This document shows positions 1 through 5,629 of a DNA stretch of 5,629 nt, piece by piece. Within the stretch, counting starts at the first letter, position 1. Each line of letters begins with the position of its first letter. The stretch spans positions 1 through 5,629 of the forward strand of contig JAGPHI010000086.1 of NCBI GenBank assembly GCA_018055565.1. The letters run 5' to 3'. Both the position numbers and the translations under genes were made by a program. The DNA comes from Oscillospiraceae bacterium. Its GTDB lineage: Bacteria > Bacillota > Clostridia > Oscillospirales > Ruminococcaceae. Under the pieces are notes generated by a model. The model saw nothing but the letters and a program-made list of their open reading frames with translations. It searched no databases and was not told the origin of the DNA.

Positions 1-1
1 T

Positions 2-802
2 GGTGTGCAAATTGCGTTTCGCAATTTCACGCCGGCCGGGGGCATCACGGGCAGTAAATGGGTGGGCCTGAAGCACTTTATCCGCTTTTTTGAATCCCCA
101 CAGTTTACAACGCTTGTCAAAAACACGCTTAGCATTAATTTGCTGACATTGCTTTTATTTCCGGTGCCGATTATTTTGGCCTTGATGATTAATTATTGCG
201 TGTCAAAACGGTATGCAAAAGTGTTGCAGATGGTAACGTATGTGCCGCATTTCATTTCCGTGGTAATTATTGTTGCTATGCTCAATGTGTTCTTTTCAGA
301 ATCCATCGGCGTTGTCAACGTTATTGCAAAAGCGATGGGCAATGAGGTAACCCCATATTTGTCGGAACCATCCTATTTCAAATATTTGTTTTCACTTTCC
401 GGCATGTGGCAAACAATGGGCTGGAGCTCCATTTTATATATTGGTGCTTTAGCCGGCGTTAGCCCCGAGCTGCACGAAGCGGCCATTGTGGATGGCGCAA
501 GCAAATGGAAACGCATTTGGAATGTGGATTTGCCCAGCATCTTACCCACAATTGTCATTATGCTAGTAATGTCTTTCGGCCAGATTATGAGCCTCGGTTT
601 TCAAAAGGTGTACTTAATGCAAAATGCGATTAATCTATCGGCCTCCGAGGTTATTTCCACTTATGTGTATAAAGCGGGCATGATTCAAAACAATTTCAGC
701 TATTCTACCGCAGTGGACCTGTTTAACACAATGGTGAACATTATTATGCTGGTAACAGCTAACTACGTTGTAAAACGCTTTACCAAATATAGCTTATTCT
801 AA
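2..802 (+). CDS. ABC sugar transporter permease, LplB type (5'-truncated)
   Basis: Inner-membrane permease of a CUT1-type (carbohydrate uptake) ABC importer; it pairs with the next permease to form the channel. The frame is open to the left edge, so the gene starts outside the window. The GTG at nt 5 is not a credible start because the reading GVQIAF, a conserved stretch near the end of the first membrane helix in LplB-like permeases, runs through it. About 267 residues are visible; the family is usually near 300, so roughly 30-50 N-terminal residues with the first helix are missing. Five hydrophobic segments are visible (about residues 37-65, 74-98, 128-153, 180-200 and 235-259). The cytoplasmic EAA loop that docks the ATPase is clear at nt 467-540 (ELHEAAIVDGA followed by LP). 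The C-terminal sequence KRFTKYSLF is typical. The stop is 15 nt before the next gene. No ATPase gene is visible nearby. The substrate cannot be read from the permease; the family call is secure. Confidence 0.93.
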   Translation, partial: GVQIAFRNFTPAGGITGSKWVGLKHFIRFFESPQFTTLVKNTLSINLLTLLLFPVPIILALMINYCVSKRYAKVLQMVTYVPHFISVVIIVAMLNVFFSESIGVVNVIAKAMGNEVTPYLSEPSYFKYLFSLSGMWQTMGWSSILYIGALAGVSPELHEAAIVDGASKWKRIWNVDLPSILPTIVIMLVMSFGQIMSLGFQKVYLMQNAINLSASEVISTYVYKAGMIQNNFSYSTAVDLFNTMVNIIMLVTANYVVKRFTKYSLF

Positions 803-803
803 A

Positions 804-809
804 AGGGGG
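804..809 (+). promoter_or_regulatory. Ribosome binding site that selects a TTG start
   Basis: AGGGGG ends 8 nt before the TTG at 818, which is good spacing. The only nearby ATG, at 810, abuts this site with no spacer and opens a frame that stops after three codons, so it is not the gene start. No in-frame ATG or GTG exists between the previous stop and 818. Confidence 0.75.
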
Positions 810-817
810 ATGCAGGT

Positions 818-1714
818 TTGACCTTTCAAAAATGGAGATATTCCAGTACGACAGATAAAATTTTTGACATAATTGTCTTTGCAGTATTAAGCGTATTGCT
901 CATTGTTGTTTTATATCCGCTTTACTTCGTGGTAATCGCGTCGTTTAGTGATGCAAATGCGGTTAATCGTGGCGAAGTGCTGCTGTGGGTAAAGGGGTTT
1001 AATTTAGATGCCTATACAACGGTGTTTAAAGATAGCCGCATACTGACGGGCTATGGCAATACCATTTTTTACACAATAGGCGGCACGCTTCTCAGCGTAT
1101 TTATCACAGTTTGTGCAGCGTTTCCGTTATCGCGCAAAAACTTGGCGTTTCATGGCTTTTGGACGTGGTTTTTCTTAATTACCATGTATTTTGGCGGCGG
1201 GTTAATCCCCACATATTTGCAAGTACAGCGCTTGCATCTTACCAACACGGTTTGGGCCGTTATGATTGTTGGGTGCTTAAGCGTATATAATTTGATTATC
1301 TGCCGCACCTTTTTTACAACCAACATTCCCGATGAACTGTGGGAAGCGGCGTCCATCGACGGATGCACAATGTATAAGTTTTTTTATCGCATCGTTATCC
1401 CCAATGCAAAGGCGATTATCGCCATTATGGTTTTGTATTATGCGGTGGCCATGTGGAACGACTATATGCGCGCATTAATCTATTTAAACGATGTTTCGCA
1501 ATATCCGCTGCAAATGGTGTTGCGCGATTTGCTTCTCAGCACGCAAGGCATGGAGCAAAATCTGGACCCAGCCTTGCTGGATAAAGCAGCACAGCGCGGG
1601 CAGGCGTTGAAATATGCGGCAATTATCTTTTCATCGGTGCCGGTGTTGGCAATATATCCCTTTGTGCAAAAACATTTTGTAAAAGGTGTCATGATAGGTG
1701 CTGTAAAAGGTTAA
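818..1714 (+). CDS. ABC sugar transporter permease, LplC/YtcP type
   Basis: Second permease of the same CUT1 importer, 298 residues, the normal length for LplC/YtcP-like proteins. The start is a TTG with a well-spaced AGGGGG site; the preceding in-frame stop is that of the first permease, so no longer start is possible. Six hydrophobic segments are visible, at about residues 18-41, 83-103, 115-134, 143-165, 195-215 and 263-285. The ATPase-docking EAA loop is at residues 173-182 (ELWEAASIDG), followed by the conserved Ile-Pro. A WNDY sequence lies just after the fifth helix and the protein ends GVMIGAVKG, both characteristic of the family. The gene sits 15 nt after the LplB-type permease and 40 nt before the binding-protein gene, so the three are almost certainly co-transcribed. 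Asparagine codons are mostly AAT, unlike in the binding-protein gene. Confidence 0.95.
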   Translation: MTFQKWRYSSTTDKIFDIIVFAVLSVLLIVVLYPLYFVVIASFSDANAVNRGEVLLWVKGFNLDAYTTVFKDSRILTGYGNTIFYTIGGTLLSVFITVCAAFPLSRKNLAFHGFWTWFFLITMYFGGGLIPTYLQVQRLHLTNTVWAVMIVGCLSVYNLIICRTFFTTNIPDELWEAASIDGCTMYKFFYRIVIPNAKAIIAIMVLYYAVAMWNDYMRALIYLNDVSQYPLQMVLRDLLLSTQGMEQNLDPALLDKAAQRGQALKYAAIIFSSVPVLAIYPFVQKHFVKGVMIGAVKG

Positions 1715-1728
1715 TACAGCCCTATTAA
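1697..1728 (+). other. Two mutually exclusive weak stem-loops at permease/lipoprotein junction
   Basis: GCTGTA (1700-1705) can pair with TACAGC (1715-1720), extended by GG (1697-1698) with CC (1721-1722) across a one-base bulge. TTAATA (1711-1716) can instead pair with TATTAA (1723-1728). The two share bases and cannot form together. They span the permease stop codon. Both stems are short and one is AT-only, so a regulatory role is only a possibility; no T-tract follows, so this is not a terminator. Confidence 0.25.
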
Positions 1729-1744
1729 GATAGAAACAAAAAAT

Positions 1745-1749
1745 GGAGG
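1745..1749 (+). promoter_or_regulatory. Ribosome binding site that sets the lipoprotein start
   Basis: A perfect GGAGG with a 5-nt spacer to the ATG at 1755. An in-frame ATG at 1743 overlaps this site (its G is the first base of GGAGG) and has no site of its own upstream, so the longer reading adding four residues (MEVI) is rejected. Confidence 0.88.
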
Positions 1750-1754
1750 TAATT

Positions 1755-3422
1755 ATGAAAAACGCACTTTTAAAACGTGGCATGAGTATCGTTCTTGTAG
1801 CAGCATTGGCCTTGTCTGTTGCCGCTTGTGGCGACACAAAGCAAACACCCGCATCCACATCCAGCACATCGGAAGTGAAATCCAACTTTAATACAACGGG
1901 TTTACCCATTGTAAACGAGCCGGTGGAGTTTACCATTTTCTACGCGCCTTCAAGCGGCTTGCCCTCCCGCGCGATGCAGGATAAGGAATTTTTCAAAAAA
2001 GCGGAAAAAGAAACCAATGTTAAAATCAACTGGATTGAAGTTCCAAACTCTGCTGCGGCAGAAAAAATCAGCATTATCATGAACTCTGGCGATTTGCCGG
2101 ATGCCGTAATGGGCGCCGCTGCAATCAAAGGCGTTTTGGCAGATTCTATCCAAGCCGGACAGGTACTGCCTATCGACGATTTGCTGCAATATGCACCCAA
2201 CACCAAAAAAATTATGGATACCTATCCCGAAGTAAAAAATGCCTGCACCTATGCCGGCGACAACAAGCTGTATTTCTTCCCCGGTGCAAGCCAGGAGAAT
2301 TTCTCGCGCGTTGGCAACCCGATGTTTATCAACCAAGAATGGCTTGATAAGCTTGGCTTGAAAGCCCCCACCACAACCGAAGAATTGCTCGCGGTTTTTG
2401 ATGCGTTTAAAAACAAAGACCCCAACGGCAACGGCAAAGCAGACGAAGTGCCGATGGGCATGTGCAAAGCATGGTTTGGCTTAGAGGTTTATCGCATGTA
2501 CCCGCTGTGGGAAATGCAGCCCCCCATCATGAGCCCCATTGACGCTTCTATCAGAAACGGCAAATTGGAGTACAATCCCGTTTCGGAAAACTTTAAAGAC
2601 TTTTTAAAGTTCATGAACACCTGCTATAAAAACGGCTACATGGAAAGCGAATCCCTTACACAGGACAACAATACATTAAAGGCAAAAGCTTCTGCAAATC
2701 CCGGCTCATATGGCTTCTTCTTCTCTTGGTCGCCCGACATGGTGGTGGGCACAGAGCTGCAAAACCAATACGAGCTTTTGCTGCCGCTGAAAAGCCCGTA
2801 CGGCCGCCAACTCTTTAACTGCACTAAGGATACAAAACCCGTTATTGTGCAGCAAGGCCTTACCATTTTAAATTCCTGCAAAAACCCCGAAATCTTAGCG
2901 CGTTGGTACGATTATTTCATGGAAGAAATGAACAGCATTGAGCTGTATGCCGGCGAAAAGGATGTTGCCTGGGTTGTGGATGAAGCTACCAAAACATGGC
3001 GCGTCAACGACGAAAAGCTTACCGAACTGGGCGTCAACTTCGACGAATATCGCGCCGACTACGCAGTGCAAACCACGCTTGGCACGGTTATCCCCGACAT
3101 TTTGGGCTACACACGCACAAATCCCGCTGGTTCTTTAGCAGAGCGCAAAGAAGCGTGGAGCAAGGCATACGATCCGTATGCAATGCCGCTGAACGAAATG
3201 TGGCCGTACACCACGCCGATCGATTCTTCTTCCGAAAAAGCGCAGGATGTTGCACTGCTGCACACAGAGCTGAAAAACTATGTGGACACATTTGTGGCAG
3301 ACATCATCATCAAAGGTTACACAGACGCCAAATGGGAAGAGCATCTCAAAACTTGCGAAAAGTACAAATACAAAGAAGTTATTGAGTTCTATCAAGAACA
3401 ATACGACAGATACAAATACTAA
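1755..3422 (+). CDS. Extracellular sugar-binding lipoprotein, LplA-type (ABC solute-binding protein)
   Basis: Substrate-capturing component of the importer, 555 residues, typical of the large LplA-like binding proteins. A basic N-terminus (K2, K7, R8) and a hydrophobic stretch lead to the lipobox VAAC, so Cys25 is the predicted lipidated residue, anchoring the mature protein to the outer face of the membrane. A Ser/Thr-rich linker follows to about residue 45. Family landmarks are SGDLPDA at 111-117, a region reading MFINQEWLDKLGLKAPTT before residue 210, an EF-hand-like acidic loop DPNGNGKADEVP at 222-233 (a probable calcium site seen in relatives), and a C-terminus ending YDRY before the last residues. 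The start at 1755 is chosen by GGAGG spacing. It lies 40 nt after the permeases. Asparagine codons favour AAC 26 to 9 (hand count), unlike both permeases, suggesting high expression. The mature chain has six cysteines besides Cys25, unusual for an exported Gram-positive protein. The ligand is not predictable; an oligosaccharide is likely. Confidence 0.94.
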   Translation: MKNALLKRGMSIVLVAALALSVAACGDTKQTPASTSSTSEVKSNFNTTGLPIVNEPVEFTIFYAPSSGLPSRAMQDKEFFKKAEKETNVKINWIEVPNSAAAEKISIIMNSGDLPDAVMGAAAIKGVLADSIQAGQVLPIDDLLQYAPNTKKIMDTYPEVKNACTYAGDNKLYFFPGASQENFSRVGNPMFINQEWLDKLGLKAPTTTEELLAVFDAFKNKDPNGNGKADEVPMGMCKAWFGLEVYRMYPLWEMQPPIMSPIDASIRNGKLEYNPVSENFKDFLKFMNTCYKNGYMESESLTQDNNTLKAKASANPGSYGFFFSWSPDMVVGTELQNQYELLLPLKSPYGRQLFNCTKDTKPVIVQQGLTILNSCKNPEILARWYDYFMEEMNSIELYAGEKDVAWVVDEATKTWRVNDEKLTELGVNFDEYRADYAVQTTLGTVIPDILGYTRTNPAGSLAERKEAWSKAYDPYAMPLNEMWPYTTPIDSSSEKAQDVALLHTELKNYVDTFVADIIIKGYTDAKWEEHLKTCEKYKYKEVIEFYQEQYDRYKY

Positions 3423-3427
3423 TTAAA

Positions 3428-3455
3428 GGATAGATTGCGCAGGGCGTAATCTGCC
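3428..3455 (+). other. Stem-loop immediately after the lipoprotein gene
   Basis: AGATTGCGC (3432-3440) pairs with GCGTAATCT (3444-3452) through nine base pairs including one G-U, closed by a 3-nt loop AGG. It may extend with a T-G wobble and GG (3428-3429) to CC (3454-3455) across a bulged A. It begins 5 nt after the stop codon. No T-run follows, so it does not look like a terminator alone; an mRNA 3'-end protection or processing element for the upstream message is the likeliest role (inference). Confidence 0.55.
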
Positions 3456-3460
3456 TATGG

Positions 3461-3520
3461 GCGCGGTGTTTCACTTTGAATTGGTTTCGGCTTTCAAAGA
3501 ATGAGCACCGCGCTTTCTCT
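3461..3520 (+). terminator. Long imperfect hairpin with weak T-rich tail: partial terminator or mRNA stabiliser
   Basis: GCGCGGTG (3461-3468) is perfectly complementary to CACCGCGC (3506-3513), with three more pairs inward (two G-U). After a small internal loop, CTTTGAA (3474-3480) pairs with TTCAAAG (3493-3499) around a 12-nt loop. The tail TTTCTCT (3514-3520) is T-rich but interrupted, and A-rich sequence follows. This would make at best a leaky terminator, allowing some read-through into the hydrolase gene 34 nt downstream. The alternative is a structure that shields the upstream transporter message from 3' exonucleases. I see no convincing promoter between it and the hydrolase start. Confidence 0.5.
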
Positions 3521-3536
3521 AAAAACATATTTATAC

Positions 3537-3541
3537 GAGGG
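3537..3541 (+). promoter_or_regulatory. Ribosome binding site for the GH2 gene
   Basis: GAGGG with a 6-nt spacer to the ATG at 3548; it lies 24 nt past the base of the preceding hairpin, so it is outside that structure and free for ribosome binding. Confidence 0.8.
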
Positions 3542-3547
3542 AAACAC

Positions 3548-5629
3548 ATGAGAAAAGCAATCAAAATCAATGACAACTGGAAATTTTACGCAGATGCAGA
3601 TCATTTGCACGCAGAGGCGGAAATCGTCACTTTGCCACACACATTGTCGCTCACGCCGCAAAATTGCAGCGGATGCATCAATGTGCAAACCGTTGTAGTT
3701 TATGAGCGCGAATTGTTCCTCCCGCTGCAAGACAAAGGCAAAAAAGTGATTTTGCTGCTCAACGGCGTTATGGGCAAAGCACGTTTGTGTTTAAATGAAA
3801 AAGAGGTTGCGCTTTCGTTTTGCGGCTACACGCCGATTGCGGTAGATTTAACAAACGAATTCCTCTATGGCCAAAACAATACATTGCGCGTGTATGTGGA
3901 CAATACAGATGACCCCGAGGTGCCGCCGGGCAAATCGCAAGATATGCTGGATTTTACATACGATGGTGGCATTTATCGCACAGCATCGTTGATTGTAAAA
4001 AATCCGCTTTGTATCACAGAGGCACTGTTAAGCAAAACACCGGCCGGTGGCGGCGTTTTTGCATGGTCGGAAAATGTGACGCATGAAACAGCAAAAGTTT
4101 GCACAAAAGTGGAAATCGAAAACGCCACGGCCACTGCACAAAGCTTTGCCGTGCGCTGCACGGTGTATCAAGGTGATAAACCCATTGCCAGCCAAACTGC
4201 TGAACAAACCTTGCAACCAAACTGCCAAGACACTGTGCCGTTTGCCATTGATGTGTGCAATCCCTCATTGTGGAGCCCCGAAACCCCCGCGCTTTACCGC
4301 ATCGTTTGCGAAATTTTGCAAAACGACAACCAAGTGGATGGCGTGGAGATACCCTTTGGTATACGCACTTTCCAATTTACCTATGAAAACGGTGTTGTTT
4401 GGAACGCGCAACCGCGCTGCATTTCCGGCGCAAATTATCATCAAACCTATCCGTATTTGGGCAATGCTGTGCCGGATAATCTTTTGCGGCGCGATGTAAG
4501 AAAGCTCAGAGAGCTGGGCATGAAAAACATTCGCTCACATTATCCGCTGGCAGACGCATTTTTAGACGAGTGCGACCGCTGCGGCATCACGGTGATTGTT
4601 TCAAATCCGGGCTGGCAATGGTTTCAAGAAGGCATTTTTGCGCAGCGCTTACTGGATAATATGCGCAATATTATTCGCTGGCAGCGCAATCATCCTTGTG
4701 TGATTTTGTGGGAGCCGATACCAAACGAATCGGTTGTGCCGATGGCGTTTCAACAGCAAATCCATAACCTTGTGCACGAGGAATATCCCTTTGGCGATTG
4801 CTATACAGCGTCCGATCATGGGCCGACGGACGTTTCCTATCGTCAATATGATCCGGGCATGCTAGAGCCGGGCATGGAAGGCTACACCCCCACAAAGCGC
4901 TATGGCGAAAAAAGCGATTATCCGGTGTGGATACGGGAATATAACGACGCCCCAGACAATTGGGAAGATCAAAACTGCGCGTGGCGCACGCCGCGCCAAT
5001 GGGGCGACACGGCCATGTTGCGCGCTGTATCCAGAATGCTTGGGCAGGACCCGCAATGTCCAAGTAATCATTATTTAGAGATGTGCAAAAAACCCAATAT
5101 TTGCGGATATGGCATGTGGCCGGGTATCGAGCATAACCGCGGCTATCATGTAAACCCCTGCTGGGGCGGATTGCTGGATATGTTCCGCTTGCGAAAATTT
5201 ACGGCAGAATTTATGGACAGCCAGCAAGACAGCAGCGAAAGCGGATACAAGCTATTTATCGCAAACTGGTGGACGGATATCAGCCCTGAGGACATAACCG
5301 TGTTTTCCAACGCACAGGAAGTGCGTCTTTTGCATGACGGCGTTGTGGTAGAAACGCGCAAGCCTGAGGCGATTGACGTTCCTCATCCGCCTTTTGTGTT
5401 TAAAAATGTGCGCCAACAGTATCGCACGCGCGAGCGCTCCACCCTGTGTGCCGAGGCCTTAGTGGATGGCGTGGTGGTTGCCACATGCAGCCAGCGCACA
5501 CCAGGCACGCCCTGCGCGTTAAAGCTGCAAGCGGATTTGCAAAATATACCCTTTGGCGGCGACGCAAGCGACATCATCGCGGTGCATTGCAGCGTAGTGG
5601 ATAAAGAGGGCACTGTGGTGCCGTGGTCC
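3548..5629 (+). CDS. Glycoside hydrolase family 2 enzyme, cytoplasmic (3'-truncated)
   Basis: Retaining exo-acting glycosidase of the GH2 (beta-galactosidase/glucuronidase/mannosidase) superfamily. 694 codons are seen, open to the right edge; relatives with this layout run near 800, so roughly 100 residues are probably missing. Order of domains: jelly-roll sugar-binding domain (about 25-150, ending with the hallmark GGIYR at 140-144); Ig-like domain (about 150-285, with LWSPETPALY); TIM barrel from ISGANYHQ at 292, with SHYP at 330-333 and PGWQWF at 354-359; then a DUF4982-like domain (VFSNAQEV from 585) and the start of a GH2 C-terminal Ig domain (TPGTP at 651-655). Predicted acid/base is Glu394 in WEPIPNES, and the nucleophile Glu464 in REYND; HEEYP lies at 410-414. 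There is no signal peptide, so it acts in the cytoplasm on sugar brought in by the upstream importer. It contains 24 cysteines in 694 residues. The N-x-K-G motif of beta-glucuronidases is not evident after the barrel. The exact substrate is unknown. Confidence 0.93.
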   Translation, partial: MRKAIKINDNWKFYADADHLHAEAEIVTLPHTLSLTPQNCSGCINVQTVVVYERELFLPLQDKGKKVILLLNGVMGKARLCLNEKEVALSFCGYTPIAVDLTNEFLYGQNNTLRVYVDNTDDPEVPPGKSQDMLDFTYDGGIYRTASLIVKNPLCITEALLSKTPAGGGVFAWSENVTHETAKVCTKVEIENATATAQSFAVRCTVYQGDKPIASQTAEQTLQPNCQDTVPFAIDVCNPSLWSPETPALYRIVCEILQNDNQVDGVEIPFGIRTFQFTYENGVVWNAQPRCISGANYHQTYPYLGNAVPDNLLRRDVRKLRELGMKNIRSHYPLADAFLDECDRCGITVIVSNPGWQWFQEGIFAQRLLDNMRNIIRWQRNHPCVILWEPIPNESVVPMAFQQQIHNLVHEEYPFGDCYTASDHGPTDVSYRQYDPGMLEPGMEGYTPTKRYGEKSDYPVWIREYNDAPDNWEDQNCAWRTPRQWGDTAMLRAVSRMLGQDPQCPSNHYLEMCKKPNICGYGMWPGIEHNRGYHVNPCWGGLLDMFRLRKFTAEFMDSQQDSSESGYKLFIANWWTDISPEDITVFSNAQEVRLLHDGVVVETRKPEAIDVPHPPFVFKNVRQQYRTRERSTLCAEALVDGVVVATCSQRTPGTPCALKLQADLQNIPFGGDASDIIAVHCSVVDKEGTVVPWS

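Noticed and set aside
5..7. GTG as the start of the first permease
   Set aside because: Family-typical residues continue in frame across it to the window edge, and a start here would remove the first membrane helix.
1743..1754. Upstream in-frame ATG that would add MEVI to the lipoprotein
   Set aside because: This ATG overlaps the GGAGG site of the downstream ATG and has no ribosome binding site of its own; the shorter start gives a standard lipoprotein signal peptide.
3476..3535. Possible promoter before the GH2 gene (TTGAAT, and AT-rich TATTTATA)
   Set aside because: The two elements are far too widely spaced to work as a -35/-10 pair, TTGAAT lies inside the hairpin stem, and the correct distance from it shows no -10-like sequence.
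3135..3730. Open frames on the minus strand across the lipoprotein end, the gap and the hydrolase start
   Set aside because: They lie opposite well-supported coding sequence, have low-complexity Cys/Phe-rich translations, and resemble no family I recognise; the gap is better explained by hairpins.
4038..4049. Perfect palindrome ACCGGCCGGT inside the GH2 gene
   Set aside because: It is within conserved-frame coding sequence (TPAGG) and stands alone; it is consistent with chance in GC-rich codons and has no operator context.
4083..4499. 138-codon + strand open frame inside the GH2 gene
   Set aside because: It is a frame-shifted shadow of the GH2 Ig-like and barrel regions, whose own frame carries the conserved motifs.
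4671..5063. 130-codon minus-strand open frame opposite the GH2 active-site region
   Set aside because: It lies antisense to the most conserved part of GH2, where third-position bias naturally creates antisense open frames; its translation matches nothing I recognise.

Overview
This window reads as one carbohydrate-utilisation operon, all on the + strand, from a Gram-positive anaerobe, most likely an uncultured gut-type member of the Clostridia. That assignment is inference. It rests on the LplABC-style transporter genes, strong GGAGG-type ribosome binding sites, a Gram-positive lipoprotein signal peptide, moderate GC content and a cysteine-rich cytoplasmic enzyme. No marker gene is present to fix the taxonomy.

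Layout: (1) nt 2-802, the C-terminal ~267 residues of an LplB-type ABC permease whose start lies upstream of the window; (2) nt 818-1714, a complete LplC/YtcP-type permease with a TTG start; (3) nt 1755-3422, a complete LplA-type solute-binding lipoprotein of 555 residues; (4) nt 3423-3547, a 125-nt gap holding two consecutive stem-loops; (5) nt 3548-5629, a glycoside hydrolase family 2 (GH2) enzyme open to the right edge (694 codons seen, C-terminus missing). The GH2 gene is the largest in the window.

How the genes work together (inference from families and order): the lipoprotein captures an oligosaccharide or glycoside outside the cell. The two permeases form the membrane channel, powered by an ATPase not encoded here; such systems commonly borrow a shared MsmX-type ATPase. 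The GH2 enzyme has no export signal and would cleave the imported sugar in the cytoplasm. The sugar cannot be named from the sequence. The enzyme lacks an obvious N-x-K-G motif of beta-glucuronidases, which points weakly away from glucuronides.

I see no mobile element, CRISPR array, RNA gene or clearly novel system. The most interesting points are the tandem hairpins after the binding-protein gene together with a codon bias specific to that gene, the very high cysteine content of the GH2, and the six non-lipobox cysteines in an exported Gram-positive lipoprotein.
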